Assembly: GCF_001426685.1 (NCBI RefSeq)
Contig: NZ_LMFB01000005.1
Location: 23,906-87,905, forward strand
Origin: Rhizobium sp. Root483D2
Lineage (GTDB): Bacteria > Pseudomonadota > Alphaproteobacteria > Rhizobiales > Rhizobiaceae
Reading direction: 5' to 3'
DNA length: 64,000 bases
Shown here: piece by piece, positions 55,776-64,000 of the stretch
How positions within the stretch are numbered: position 1 is the first letter of the stretch
Layout: the number at the start of each line of letters is the position of its first letter
Made by a program: the position numbers and the translations under genes
Notes under the pieces: generated by a model
What the model was told of the DNA's origin: nothing
What the model saw: only the letters and a program-made list of their open reading frames with translations
The model's database searches: none

Positions 55776-57095
55776 ATGGGTGAATTCATCATCAAGATGC
55801 CGGATGTCGGCGAAGGCGTGGCGGAGGCCGAGCTTGTCGAATGGCACTGCAAGATCGGCGATCCCGTCCGCGAAGACATGGTGCTGGCCGCCGTCATGAC
55901 CGACAAGGCAACGGTCGAAATCCCGTCGCCGGTCAATGGCACGGTCCTTTGGCTCGGCGCCGAAATCGGCGATACGGTTGCCGTCAAGGCGCCGCTGGTA
56001 CGCATTCAGGTCGCGGGCGAGGACGGTGAGGCGGAAGCTGTTCCGATGGCGGAGACCATAACAGCCACTTCCCCTTCTCTCCAGCGGGGAGAAGGTTTCC
56101 AAAGGGCGGATGAGGGGGTATCCCCGGCCTCTCTCAGCCAGCCAGCCCCCTCATCCGGCCCTGCGGGCCACCGTCTCCCGGCTGGGGAGAAGGGAAGGCG
56201 TGCCGCATCTGAAACGACTGGGGACAAGCCGCTGGCCTCGCCGGCCGTCCGTCTTCGGGCACAGGATGGCGGCGTCGATCTGCGGCAGGTGACGGGGTCT
56301 GGCCCGGCCGGGCGCATCACCCATGACGATCTCGACCAGTTTCTGGCGCGCGGCGCCCATCCGCAACCGGCGGCCACCGGACTTGCCCGCAGGACCGCTA
56401 TCGAGGAGATCAAGGTCACCGGCCTGCGCCGCCGCATTTCCGAAAAGATGGTGCTGGCAGCGTCGCGCATTCCCCATATCACCTATGTTGAGGAAATTGA
56501 CGTTACCGATCTGGAAGATTTGCGTGCAGCGATGAACGCGACGCGCAAACCGGAGCAAACCAAGCTGACGATCCTGCCCTTCCTGATGCGGGCGATGGTG
56601 AAGACGATCGATGAGCAGCCGGTCGTCAATGCCACCTTCGATGACGACGCCGGTATGATCAGCCGGCATGCCGCTGTGCATATTGGCATTGCCACCCAGA
56701 CCCCGGCTGGTTTGACGGTGCCTGTCGTGCGCCACGCGGAAGCGCGCGGCATCTGGGAATGTGCTGCCGAAGTGGTGCGGTTGGCGGAAGCGGCCCGCAC
56801 CGGCTCGGCGCTGCGGGAAGAGCTGTCCGGCTCGACCATCACCATCACCTCGCTCGGCGCCATGGGCGGCATCGCCACGACGCCGATTATCAACCATCCG
56901 GAAGTGGCGATCGTCGGCGTCAACAAGATCATGACGCGGCCTGTCTGGGACGGCAATCAATTCATCCCGCGCAAGATGATGAACCTGTCGTCCAGCTTCG
57001 ATCACCGGGTGGTGGATGGCTGGGATGCGGCGACCTTCGTCCAGCGCATTAAGGCGCTGCTCGAAACCCCTGCGCTGATTTTCATTGAAAGCTGA
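55776..57095 (+). CDS. bkdB: Branched-chain 2-oxoacid dehydrogenase E2 (dihydrolipoyl transacylase)
   Basis: A 439-residue E2. Residues 1-80 are the lipoyl domain with the lipoylated Lys in [13 protein letters not shown]. Residues about 145-185 are the E1/E3-binding domain ([21 protein letters not shown], in part; [12 protein letters not shown]). Residues about 210-439 are the catalytic core, with HHxxxDG-like [15 protein letters not shown]. The linker at about residues 98-143 is encoded by a palindromic mosaic element, giving an unusual Ser/Gln/Gly/Pro-rich segment in place of the usual Ala/Pro linker. The frame is preserved through the element. It transfers acyl groups to CoA and forms the core of the complex. 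Confidence 0.94.
   Translation: MGEFIIKMPDVGEGVAEAELVEWHCKIGDPVREDMVLAAVMTDKATVEIPSPVNGTVLWLGAEIGDTVAVKAPLVRIQVAGEDGEAEAVPMAETITATSPSLQRGEGFQRADEGVSPASLSQPAPSSGPAGHRLPAGEKGRRAASETTGDKPLASPAVRLRAQDGGVDLRQVTGSGPAGRITHDDLDQFLARGAHPQPAATGLARRTAIEEIKVTGLRRRISEKMVLAASRIPHITYVEEIDVTDLEDLRAAMNATRKPEQTKLTILPFLMRAMVKTIDEQPVVNATFDDDAGMISRHAAVHIGIATQTPAGLTVPVVRHAEARGIWECAAEVVRLAEAARTGSALREELSGSTITITSLGAMGGIATTPIINHPEVAIVGVNKIMTRPVWDGNQFIPRKMMNLSSSFDHRVVDGWDAATFVQRIKALLETPALIFIES
56067..56200. repeat. REP/RIME-like palindromic mosaic element inside bkdB
   Basis: Three inverted repeats lie in about 130 bases: CTTCTC...GAGAAG (56073-56093), GGATGAGGGGG (56108-56118) with CCCCCTCATCC (56146-56156), and TCTCCC...GGGGAGA (about 56174-56190). 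The ends share CCTTCTC / GAGAAGG. The motifs CCCCCTCATCCGGCC and GGGGAGAAGGG are like the intergenic mosaic repeats common in rhizobia. Here the element is translated in frame as an E2 linker. Family assignment is from memory of the motif; the repeats themselves are directly visible. Confidence 0.7.
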
Positions 57096-57099
57096 GCCC

Positions 57100-58491
57100 A
57101 TGAAAGAGATCGTCTGCAAACTTCTCGTCATCGGCGCGGGTCCCGGCGGTTATATCTGCGCCATCCGGGCGGGGCAGCTCGGCGTTGATACCGTCATCGT
57201 CGAAGCCGTCAAGGCCGGCGGCACCTGCCTCAATATCGGCTGCATTCCGTCCAAGGCACTGATCCATGCGGCCGAGGAATTCGAGAGGGTGACGCACATG
57301 GCGCAAGCGAAAAGCCCGCTCGGCATCTCCGTCGAAGCGCCGAACCTCGATCTTTTCAAGACTATTGCCTGGAAGGACGGCATCGTCGGCCGCCTGAACA
57401 GCGGCGTGCTCGGCCTGTTGCGCAAGGCCCGGGTGAAGATCGTGCATGGCCGGGCAAAATTCCGCGACGGCAAGACCGTGGAAGTCGAAACGGAAACCGG
57501 AATGCAGGTCATCCGCGCCGAAACGATCGTCATCGCTACCGGGTCGGAACCGGTGGAACTTCCGTTCCTGCCCTTCGGCGGACCGGTCATCTCCTCGACC
57601 GAAGCCCTGTCGCTGAAAACCGTGCCGCCAAAGCTGGTGGTCGTCGGCGGCGGCTATATCGGGCTTGAACTGGGCACAGCATTCGCCAAGCTCGGCTCGA
57701 ACGTCACCATTGTCGAAGCCACGTCGCAAATCCTGCCGCAATATGATGCCGAGCTTGTCAAGCCGGTCTCCAAGCGCCTTGCCGATCTCGGTATCCGCGT
57801 CCTGACCGGCGCCAGGGCAAAGGGGTTATCCGGCAACGCGCTTTTGATCGAAACCAGTGAGGGCGCGGAAGAGCAGCTTGCCGCCGACAAGATCCTCGTG
57901 ACCGTCGGCCGCAAGCCGCGCACGCAAGGCTGGGGGCTGGACGAACTGGATCTCGACCGTGCCGGCAATTTCCTGCGCATCGACGATCGCTGCCGGACAT
58001 CGATGCGCGGCATTCATGCCATCGGCGATATCACCGGCGAGCCGATGCTCGCCCACCGCGCCATGGCGCAAGGGGAGATGGTCGCCGAAATCGTCGCGGG
58101 CAAGAAGCGCATCTGGGACAAGCGTTGCATTCCCGCCGTCTGCTTCACCGATCCGGAGATCGTCACCGCCGGTCTGTCACCCGACGAGGCACGGGCGCAG
58201 GGTTACGAGATCCGTGTCGGGCAATTCCCCTTCAATGCCAATGGCCGCGCCATGACCATGCTTTCGGAAGAGGGCTTCGTGCGCATCGTGGCGCGCGCCG
58301 ACAGCAATCTCGTGCTCGGCATCCAGGCGGTTGGCTCCGGGGTTTCCGAACTTTCGAGCGCCTTCGCGCTGGCGATTGAAATGGGCGCACGTCTGGAAGA
58401 CATTGCAGCGACGATCCACGCTCATCCGACCCGCAGCGAAGGCTTCCAGGAAGCCGCCTTGAAAGCGCTTGGCCATGCCCTCCACATCTGA
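57100..58491 (+). CDS. lpdA: Dihydrolipoyl dehydrogenase (E3)
   Basis: A 463-residue flavoprotein disulfide reductase that reoxidises the lipoyl group of E2 with NAD. FAD motif [17 protein letters not shown], redox Cys pair in [18 protein letters not shown] motif [19 protein letters not shown]-binding [18 protein letters not shown], and the active-site His-Glu in [10 protein letters not shown]. Start ATG at 57100 lies five bases after the E2 stop. The stop lies inside the next gene by 17 bases. Being in the bkd cluster, it is the dedicated E3 (LpdV type). Confidence 0.95.
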   Translation: MKEIVCKLLVIGAGPGGYICAIRAGQLGVDTVIVEAVKAGGTCLNIGCIPSKALIHAAEEFERVTHMAQAKSPLGISVEAPNLDLFKTIAWKDGIVGRLNSGVLGLLRKARVKIVHGRAKFRDGKTVEVETETGMQVIRAETIVIATGSEPVELPFLPFGGPVISSTEALSLKTVPPKLVVVGGGYIGLELGTAFAKLGSNVTIVEATSQILPQYDAELVKPVSKRLADLGIRVLTGARAKGLSGNALLIETSEGAEEQLAADKILVTVGRKPRTQGWGLDELDLDRAGNFLRIDDRCRTSMRGIHAIGDITGEPMLAHRAMAQGEMVAEIVAGKKRIWDKRCIPAVCFTDPEIVTAGLSPDEARAQGYEIRVGQFPFNANGRAMTMLSEEGFVRIVARADSNLVLGIQAVGSGVSELSSAFALAIEMGARLEDIAATIHAHPTRSEGFQEAALKALGHALHI

Positions 58492-59578
58492 AACGCGCGC
58501 AACAGAGACAGAAACGCTGGTCGAGCGCCAGGGCGCACTCGGCCGCATCCGGCTCAACCGTCCCAAGGCGCTCAACAGTCTGACATTACAAATGGTGCGC
58601 GACATCGACACGGCACTTGACGATTTCGAACGCGACCCCTCCATTTCAGCCGTGCTCGTGACCGGCGAGGGGGAGCGCGGCCTGTGTGCCGGTGGCGATA
58701 TCCGCGCCATTTACGATGGCGGCAGAACCGGATCGGACGTGCCGACAACGTTCTGGCGCGAGGAATACAGGCTCAACGCCCGCATCAGCCGCTATCCGAA
58801 ACCCTATGCCGTCATCATGGACGGCATCGTCATGGGCGGCGGCGTCGGCATATCTGTCTATGGCAGCCACAGGATCGTCACCGAGCGTACCCGTTTTGCC
58901 ATGCCGGAAACCGGCATCGGCTTTTTCCCGGATATCGGCGCATCATGGTTTCTCACCCGCCAGGCCCATGAACTTGGCACCTATATCGGCCTGACCGGTG
59001 AACCGCTGGGTGCCGCCGATGCCATTCTCGCCGGTCTCGCCGATGTTTTTATAAAGTCCGGACGGCTTGCGGAATTGACCGGAGCCTTGGCCGCGCTGCC
59101 CGCCCACAGTTCACGCGAGACAGTTTCCGCCGTGATTGCGGGCTTTTCTGAAAAACCGCCGGCCGGCGTCCTGGAGCCGCAGCAACCTGCGATCGATCGC
59201 CTTTTTGCCTTCGACATGATCGAAGACATCATCGCTGCCCTGCGTTCGGATGACAGCCCTTTTGCCAAAAAACTTCTTACCGTTCTTGCGGCCAAGTCAC
59301 CCCTTAGCCTCAATGTCACGCTGCGTCTTTTGCGGCTCGGGCGCAAAACCGGCACGCGGGAAGACTGCCTTGAACGGGAATTTTCAGCGACGGCTGCGGT
59401 TCTGCGCAGCCATGATTTCTACGAGGGCGTGCGCGCGGCCGTGATCGACAAGGACCGCAATCCGCAATGGCGGCCGCAGCGGCTTGCCGATGTCACCGCA
59501 GCCGATGTCGATGCCTATTTCCAGCCCTCCAGCCACCCGCTCTTTTCAAACAGGATCAAGGAAGGATCACCAGCATGA
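58475..59578 (+). CDS. 3-hydroxyisobutyryl-CoA hydrolase
   Basis: A 367-residue crotonase-fold hydrolase, longer than a hydratase as expected for this family. [13 protein letters not shown] forms the oxyanion hole, and [20 protein letters not shown] is the hydrolase signature with the catalytic Glu. It releases 3-hydroxyisobutyrate from its CoA ester in valine degradation, before MmsB. ATG at 58475 is preferred over TTG at 58469. It overlaps lpd at the start and mmsB at the end (ATGA). Confidence 0.92.
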   Translation: MPSTSETRATETETLVERQGALGRIRLNRPKALNSLTLQMVRDIDTALDDFERDPSISAVLVTGEGERGLCAGGDIRAIYDGGRTGSDVPTTFWREEYRLNARISRYPKPYAVIMDGIVMGGGVGISVYGSHRIVTERTRFAMPETGIGFFPDIGASWFLTRQAHELGTYIGLTGEPLGAADAILAGLADVFIKSGRLAELTGALAALPAHSSRETVSAVIAGFSEKPPAGVLEPQQPAIDRLFAFDMIEDIIAALRSDDSPFAKKLLTVLAAKSPLSLNVTLRLLRLGRKTGTREDCLEREFSATAAVLRSHDFYEGVRAAVIDKDRNPQWRPQRLADVTAADVDAYFQPSSHPLFSNRIKEGSPA

Positions 59579-60471
59579 CGATCGGATTTATCGGTCTGGG
59601 TCATATGGGCGGCCCGATGGCTGCCAATCTGGTCAAGGCGGGCCATGCGGTCAGGGGCTTCGATCTTTCACAGCCGCTGCTGGACGAGGCAAGAGACAAG
59701 GGGGTGATCGCCTGCGCCTCGCTGACCGACGCAGTTGCAGGCGCCGATACCGTCATCACCATGCTTCCCGCCGGCAAACATGTCCTGTCTGTCTGGCAGG
59801 AGCTGGTCGCCACCGTTCCTCCCGGCACGCTTCTGATCGATTGCTCGACCATCGATATCGACAGCGCCCGCAAGGCGCACGGCCTGGCGGCCGCCCATCA
59901 CTGCCCGTCGCTGGACGGGCCCGTTTCCGGTGGCACGGGAGGTGCTGCCGCCGGCACGCTGACCTTCATGGTCGGCGGCGAAGAGGATGTATTTGCAAAA
60001 TCCCAGCCGGTCTTTGCGGCGATGGGCAAGAAGATCATCCATTGCGGCGGACCGGCGGCAGGCCAGGCGGCAAAAATCTGCAACAACATGATCCTGGGCA
60101 TCAGCATGATTGCTGTCGGCGAAGCCTTCGTGCTTGGCGAAAAGCTCGGCCTCTCGCATCAGGCGTTGTTCGATGTCGCCTCGGTTTCCTCCGGCCAGTG
60201 CTGGTCACTCACCACCTATTGCCCGGTCCCTGGCCCCGTCCCTGCATCGCCGGCCAATCATGGTTACAAGCCGGGGTTTGCCGGCGCGCTGATGCTGAAG
60301 GACCTGAAGCTGTCGCAGGAGGCAGCCCAATCGGCCGGCGCCGTCACGCCGCTTGGCGCAAAGGCAGCCGAGCTCTACACGCTGTTCAACGAGCTCGGAA
60401 ACGACGGCAAGGATTTTTCCGGGATCATCGATATGCTCCGGCAACAACAAGCACTGTCTGACACAGCCTGA
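59575..60471 (+). CDS. mmsB: 3-hydroxyisobutyrate dehydrogenase
   Basis: A 298-residue beta-hydroxyacid dehydrogenase. N-terminal GFIGLGHMGGPMAANLVKAG binds NAD, DGPVSGGTGGAAAGTLTFMVGG is the substrate loop, and the catalytic Lys is in GQAAKICNNMILG. It makes methylmalonate semialdehyde in valine breakdown. The next enzyme, MmsA, is not in the window. It overlaps the hydrolase gene by four bases, so the two steps are made together. Confidence 0.94.
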   Translation: MTIGFIGLGHMGGPMAANLVKAGHAVRGFDLSQPLLDEARDKGVIACASLTDAVAGADTVITMLPAGKHVLSVWQELVATVPPGTLLIDCSTIDIDSARKAHGLAAAHHCPSLDGPVSGGTGGAAAGTLTFMVGGEEDVFAKSQPVFAAMGKKIIHCGGPAAGQAAKICNNMILGISMIAVGEAFVLGEKLGLSHQALFDVASVSSGQCWSLTTYCPVPGPVPASPANHGYKPGFAGALMLKDLKLSQEAAQSAGAVTPLGAKAAELYTLFNELGNDGKDFSGIIDMLRQQQALSDTA

Positions 60472-60495
60472 AACGCCGCCAAGAGGATTCTGTCC

Positions 60496-61266
60496 ATGGA
60501 AGAACCGATCATCATCGAACAGCAGGACCGCGTCGTCATCGTCACGCTGAACCGCCCCGCCGCCCGCAACGCGCTCAACTCAGACATCATGAACGCATTG
60601 GCGACAGAGCTTGCGCCGCTCGACCGCGATCCGGGCGTCGGCTGTTTCGTGCTGAAAGGCTCGGACAAGGCCTTTGCTGCGGGCGCGGATATCAAGGAAA
60701 TGGCGGACAAGTCGTTCCCCGATATGTTCGGCGAGGACTTCTTTGCCGCCTGGGACCGGTTCGCCTCGTTCCGCACGCCCAAGATTGCTGCGGTTTCCGG
60801 CTATGCGCTGGGCGGCGGTTGCGAACTGGCGATGATGTGCGACATGATCTTTGCCGCCGACACCGCCATGTTCGGCCAGCCGGAAATCAAGCTCGGCGTC
60901 ATTCCCGGCATGGGGGGATCGCAGCGGCTGACAAAGCTGGTCGGCAAGGCCAAGGCGATGGACATGATCCTGACCGGCCGGATGATGGATGCGGCAGAGG
61001 CCGAACGCTGCGGCCTCGTCGCCCGCATAATCCCGGCGGAAAAACTGCTGGAGGAAACATTGGCCGCCGCCCAAACCATCGCCGGATACGGCAAATCCGC
61101 CACCATGGCGGCGCGCGAAGCCGTCGATCGTGCGCTCGAGGGCGGCCTGCGCGAAGGCATCCTGTTCGAACGCCGGATTTTTCACGCGCTGTTTGCCACT
61201 CAGGACCAGAAGGAAGGCATGTCCGCCTTCATCGAAAAACGGCCGCCGCAGTTTCAAGGCAAATAG
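60496..61266 (+). CDS. Enoyl-CoA hydratase
   Basis: A 256-residue crotonase. [14 protein letters not shown] forms the oxyanion hole; the two catalytic Glu positions fall in [11 protein letters not shown] and [20 protein letters not shown], so it should be an active hydratase. In this cluster it would hydrate methacrylyl-CoA (valine) and tiglyl-CoA (isoleucine). AAGAGGA precedes the start. It is the last gene of the cluster and is convergent with lysR, five bases apart. Confidence 0.93.
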   Translation: MEEPIIIEQQDRVVIVTLNRPAARNALNSDIMNALATELAPLDRDPGVGCFVLKGSDKAFAAGADIKEMADKSFPDMFGEDFFAAWDRFASFRTPKIAAVSGYALGGGCELAMMCDMIFAADTAMFGQPEIKLGVIPGMGGSQRLTKLVGKAKAMDMILTGRMMDAAEAERCGLVARIIPAEKLLEETLAAAQTIAGYGKSATMAAREAVDRALEGGLREGILFERRIFHALFATQDQKEGMSAFIEKRPPQFQGK

Positions 61267-61271
61267 AGGCT

Positions 61272-62225
61272 CTAAACCGGACGCGCCTCGCCTGCGCCAT
61301 CCCAGATCACCGAACGGCGGGTGGCCGCCACGATCGCATCGATCGTCACGCGCAATCGCGGCAGCATCACCGGAGCGCTTGGCCAGACCACATGAATGGG
61401 CAGATCGCTACCGATCCGCCCTGCCATCACCTGTTTCAACGCCCCCGACGCAAGCTCCGGCGCCGCCAGCCACTGCGGCAACAGGCCGATGCCGTGACCG
61501 GCCTTGATCGCCGCAAGCGTGAGCGCACTGCCGTCGAGCAACAGCCGGGCAGGGGGCACCCATGTCTCGACCCTGTCATCGGCGCCTGCGGCATCAGACG
61601 CATTGATGGACCAGGGCACAACGCCTCTCTCGCCACTGGTCGCGATCAGCCGGTGTGCCGCAAGATCGCTTAGCGATTGCGGCGTGCCGTGCCGGTCGAG
61701 ATAGGCGGTGGATGCACACAGCACGATCGTCTGGGTGCCAAGACGGCGGGCAGTCAAGCCCGACGTATCCTCCAGTTGGCCGATCCTTACGGCCACATCC
61801 ACCTGCTGCGCAACAAAATCGGCTTTCTCGCCTTTGAGCGTGATGTCGAAGGAGAGCAGGGGATGGACATCCGCCAAGGCAAAAAGTGCGGGAGCAACAA
61901 CGGACCTACCAAATAGCGGCGGCAGGCTGATCCGCACCAGCCCACTCGGCTCCGACCGCGTCGCCGCCAGCTCCGCCTCGATCCGGTCGATCTCATGGAG
62001 CGCCTGGCTGCAACTCTTGAAATAGCGTTCGCCTTCCTGCGTCAACTGCAGCCGCCGAGTCGTCCTTTCGATCAGGCGAACGCCGAGCCGGGTCTCCAGT
62101 CTTGCAATCGCCTTTGCCACGGCAGACGGCGACAGATGAAGCTGCACTGCGGCTGCCGCGAAAGAGCGGGCGCTGCAGACAGCGATGAAAATGCGGATCG
62201 ATCCGGTTCGGTCATTCCTTGTCAT
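61272..62225 (-). CDS. LysR-family transcriptional regulator
   Basis: A 317-residue regulator. Residues 1-65 form the winged helix (FAAAAVQLHLSPSAVAKAIARLE in part, then RLGVRLIERTTRRLQLT). The rest is the periplasmic-binding-like effector domain (VDVAVRIGQLEDTSGLTARR, AGHGIGLLPQWLA). It resembles the broad group that controls a neighbouring oxidoreductase. It is divergent from an SDR gene with an 80-base shared upstream region and probably regulates it. Confidence 0.93.
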   Translation of the reverse strand: MTRNDRTGSIRIFIAVCSARSFAAAAVQLHLSPSAVAKAIARLETRLGVRLIERTTRRLQLTQEGERYFKSCSQALHEIDRIEAELAATRSEPSGLVRISLPPLFGRSVVAPALFALADVHPLLSFDITLKGEKADFVAQQVDVAVRIGQLEDTSGLTARRLGTQTIVLCASTAYLDRHGTPQSLSDLAAHRLIATSGERGVVPWSINASDAAGADDRVETWVPPARLLLDGSALTLAAIKAGHGIGLLPQWLAAPELASGALKQVMAGRIGSDLPIHVVWPSAPVMLPRLRVTIDAIVAATRRSVIWDGAGEARPV

Positions 62226-62308
62226 GCGCGATTTAACGAAATCAAGTCATGAATGCCAAGACCGGATGTCGCTTCTCCGGCCGTAAAGTCACCAATACAA
62301 TCGCTGTC

Positions 62309-63019
62309 ATGAGAACAGCAAAAACATATGCCGTCATCGGCGGCACCTCGGGAATGGGCCTTGGCCTTGCGCAACGGCTTGTTGAGCGGGGCGACCGCGT
62401 CCTGATCGGTGGCAGAAACAGCGAAAGACTGGAGGCGGCAGCCCGGCAACTCGGTCCGCTGGCCAGCATCCGGTCTGTCGATATTGAGGACCGGGCGTCG
62501 CTTGCAGGTTTTTTTGCCGGAGAGGAGGATCTGGCGGGATTGTTCACCCCCGGCACCACCTATCGCACCGCCTCGTTCCGCGATGCCGATGCGCAGACGG
62601 CCGAAAGCCCCTTCCGGGCAAAGTTCTGGGGCCAATATTGGGCCGTGCACACGGCGCTGCCTCACTTTGCCAAGAATGCAGCCATCGTGCTGATGTCGGG
62701 CGCCGCCTCGGTTCGCCCGATCGGCAATCCCGCCTATTCCGCCTGCAATGCCGCAATCGAGGGGCTTGCCCGGGCGCTGGCCGTCGAACTGAAGCCGCTC
62801 CGTGTCAACTGCCTGTCGCCCGGCCCGATCGACAGCAACCTCTGGCGCAACCGCGACGCCTCCATTCGCGAACCAGTTTTCGAAAGCTGGCGGACAATCG
62901 CCCTCACCGGCGAGGTCGGGACCGTCGAAGACGCTGCGGATGCGGCCCTTTTCCTGCTCGACAACGGCAATATGAACGGATCAACGCTCTACAGCGACGG
63001 CGGCTACACGCTGCGCTAA
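62309..63019 (+). CDS. SDR-family oxidoreductase
   Basis: A 236-residue short-chain dehydrogenase with the NAD(P) motif IGGTSGMGLGLAQRL and the basic GGRNSERLE, which favours NADP. The catalytic region is SGAASVRPIGNPAYSACNAAIEGLA: the Tyr is present but the usual YxxxK Lys position reads Asn (YSACN), an uncommon change. Start at 62309 places the motif near the N-terminus; an upstream ATG at 62249 would add 20 residues and has no better ribosome site. Paired with the divergent LysR gene. Substrate unknown. Confidence 0.85.
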   Translation: MRTAKTYAVIGGTSGMGLGLAQRLVERGDRVLIGGRNSERLEAAARQLGPLASIRSVDIEDRASLAGFFAGEEDLAGLFTPGTTYRTASFRDADAQTAESPFRAKFWGQYWAVHTALPHFAKNAAIVLMSGAASVRPIGNPAYSACNAAIEGLARALAVELKPLRVNCLSPGPIDSNLWRNRDASIREPVFESWRTIALTGEVGTVEDAADAALFLLDNGNMNGSTLYSDGGYTLR

Positions 63020-63045
63020 AATAGGAAACGGGGGCGCCCAGCCGG

Positions 63046-63801
63046 TCAAGGCCGCCCAACGGCCACCGTCTCGCCATCCGCCGGAATCAGCAACCGCGAA
63101 GCCGCTATGCCCTTCGCATCCGCCACGTGCCGCAGATCTTCACGGCTGATCGTCGCATGATCAAGCGCTTCCATATGGGTGGCAATGACAATGGCATCCG
63201 GTGCGGCTTCGCATACGGCAACCGTTTCAGCAGCGTCCATCACGATCAGGTCTCCATCCCAGCGCGCGCCGCAGGAATGGGTGACGATGACATCCGGCGT
63301 GCTCGCGGCGATCACGTCAGTTACCGGTGAGTAGAGAACGGTATCGCCAGCCCAATAGACCGAAGGCTCCTCCGCAGCTTCAAGGGTGAATCCCATGACG
63401 TGCCCCATCAGTTCGACCACCGGCCCAAGACCATGGCTGCCTTCGCGGCGCGTCAGTGTCAGTCCCCGCCAGATCGCAGTGCCGGCCAAAGGCGTCACAT
63501 TGCTAAACCCGGCCCCGCGAATGGTTTCTTCGTCACCCGGCTGACAGAAAAGCGGCAAATGTTTCGGCACCCGCTGCATCGCAACATCATCGAAGTGATC
63601 GGTATGAAGATGCGACACGATCACCATCTCCACACCCTCCAGAATATCCTCAATGGCGATCGGAAGCTCCACCATCGGATTGGGCGACCGGCCGGTAAAC
63701 GACGGCAAGCTGTGTTTGTCTGCGAAATAAGGATCAATCAGAACGGTACGCCCGGCATATTCCAGCTTCAATGTGGCATTGCGGATTAGCTGGAGTTTCA
63801 T
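63046..63801 (-). CDS. Metallo-beta-lactamase-fold hydrolase (UlaG/YtnP-like, beta-lactamase superfamily 2)
   Basis: A 251-residue metallohydrolase. HxHxDH is present as SHLHTDHFDD; further ligands are Asp in VYWAGDTVLY and His in VIATHMEALDH. It starts KLQLIRNATLKLEYAGRTVLIDPYFAD, typical of the beta_lactamase_2 branch of small MBL hydrolases. ATG at 63801 has AGGA eight bases upstream; the frame extends to 63843. It ends 26 bases from the SDR gene (convergent). Substrate unknown. Confidence 0.88.
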   Translation of the reverse strand: MKLQLIRNATLKLEYAGRTVLIDPYFADKHSLPSFTGRSPNPMVELPIAIEDILEGVEMVIVSHLHTDHFDDVAMQRVPKHLPLFCQPGDEETIRGAGFSNVTPLAGTAIWRGLTLTRREGSHGLGPVVELMGHVMGFTLEAAEEPSVYWAGDTVLYSPVTDVIAASTPDVIVTHSCGARWDGDLIVMDAAETVAVCEAAPDAIVIATHMEALDHATISREDLRHVADAKGIAASRLLIPADGETVAVGRP

Positions 63802-63950
63802 GCGAGTTTCCTCAATAGGAGCTGGCGGGATTGTTCGTGCCATCGTCGCGCCTGTTGGAATAAAAGCAAGTCTAAAAGTAGGGATGCTGTAGGGAACACA
63901 GGGCGAGGTATTTGTCGCGATTGAGTCTTGAACCCACCCCGGCTACATAT

Positions 63951-63970
63951 ATCTATCACATAAGATAGAT
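63951..63970. promoter_or_regulatory. Palindrome ATCTATC-N6-GATAGAT upstream of the MBL gene
   Basis: A perfect 7-bp inverted repeat in an AT-rich block about 150 bases upstream of the MBL-fold gene, at the right edge of the window. It looks like an operator for a dimeric regulator, perhaps encoded just outside the window. The 63802-63950 stretch shows no other gene. Confidence 0.45.
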
Positions 63971-64000
63971 TATGGAACTAATATACTGCTTTTGACGTGT

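Noticed and set aside
56067..56200. A frameshift or insertion that inactivates bkdB
   Set aside because: The palindromic element keeps the reading frame open and both flanking domains are intact, so the gene should encode a full E2.

Overview
The window looks like a stretch of a Rhizobiaceae genome (Agrobacterium/Rhizobium-type alphaproteobacterium). The evidence is high-GC coding sequence, dense operons with ATGA stop/start overlaps, a bcsN-bcsA-bcsB-bcsZ cellulose locus of the rhizobial type, a DmeR-like metal repressor, a Tct transporter operon, and a REP/RIME-like palindromic mosaic of the kind common in rhizobia. No tRNA, rRNA, CRISPR array, insertion sequence or prophage gene was seen.

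Layout. (1) 1-5842: end of a surface-glycan cluster. It holds the C-terminus of UDP-galactopyranose mutase, a three-enzyme fusion (glycosyltransferase, Gfo/Idh/MocA oxidoreductase, MDR dehydrogenase) and a glycosyltransferase fused to a clan GH-A glycosidase domain, all joined by 4-base overlaps. (2) 6225-11610: an FtsK-type translocase without a membrane domain, a lone AAA/DUF4143 ATPase next to a perfect palindrome, and an exported DUF882 (M15-like) peptidase. (3) 11844-15402: a CsoR/RcnR-family repressor with an MFS exporter, an omptin outer-membrane protease and an unknown membrane protein. (4) 15662-23894: a five-gene Liv-type ABC importer, a small unknown protein, an FAD/NAD(P)-binding protein and alkanesulfonate monooxygenase. 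(5) 24073-31607: a PAN-domain alpha-2-macroglobulin translationally linked to penicillin-binding protein 1C. (6) 31794-41196: bcsN, bcsA, bcsB, bcsZ and a TPR protein, followed by a glutathione peroxidase.

(7) 41276-49078: a minus-strand catabolic operon (PdxA-like dehydrogenase, TctC-TctB-TctA, TIM-barrel isomerase/decarboxylase, fused DhaK-DhaL kinase) with a divergent GntR regulator and a palindrome between them. It reads as uptake and breakdown of a sugar acid through a ketose and its phosphate. (8) 49128-61266: a branched-chain amino acid degradation cluster. A divergent AraC regulator precedes an HSD10-type dehydrogenase, thiolase, acyl-CoA dehydrogenase, the complete branched-chain 2-oxoacid dehydrogenase complex (E1a, E1b, E2, E3), 3-hydroxyisobutyryl-CoA hydrolase, 3-hydroxyisobutyrate dehydrogenase and enoyl-CoA hydratase. 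Together these cover isoleucine to acetyl-CoA plus propionyl-CoA, and valine to methylmalonate semialdehyde. (9) 61272-64000: a divergent LysR/SDR pair, a metallo-beta-lactamase-fold hydrolase and an upstream palindrome.

The least ordinary items are the two multi-enzyme glycan fusions, the DhaKL/PdxA/TIM-barrel sugar-acid operon, the palindromic mosaic translated inside the E2 linker, the omptin, the H-C-H-C metal fingerprint of the repressor, and the palindrome touching the DUF4143 ATPase start.
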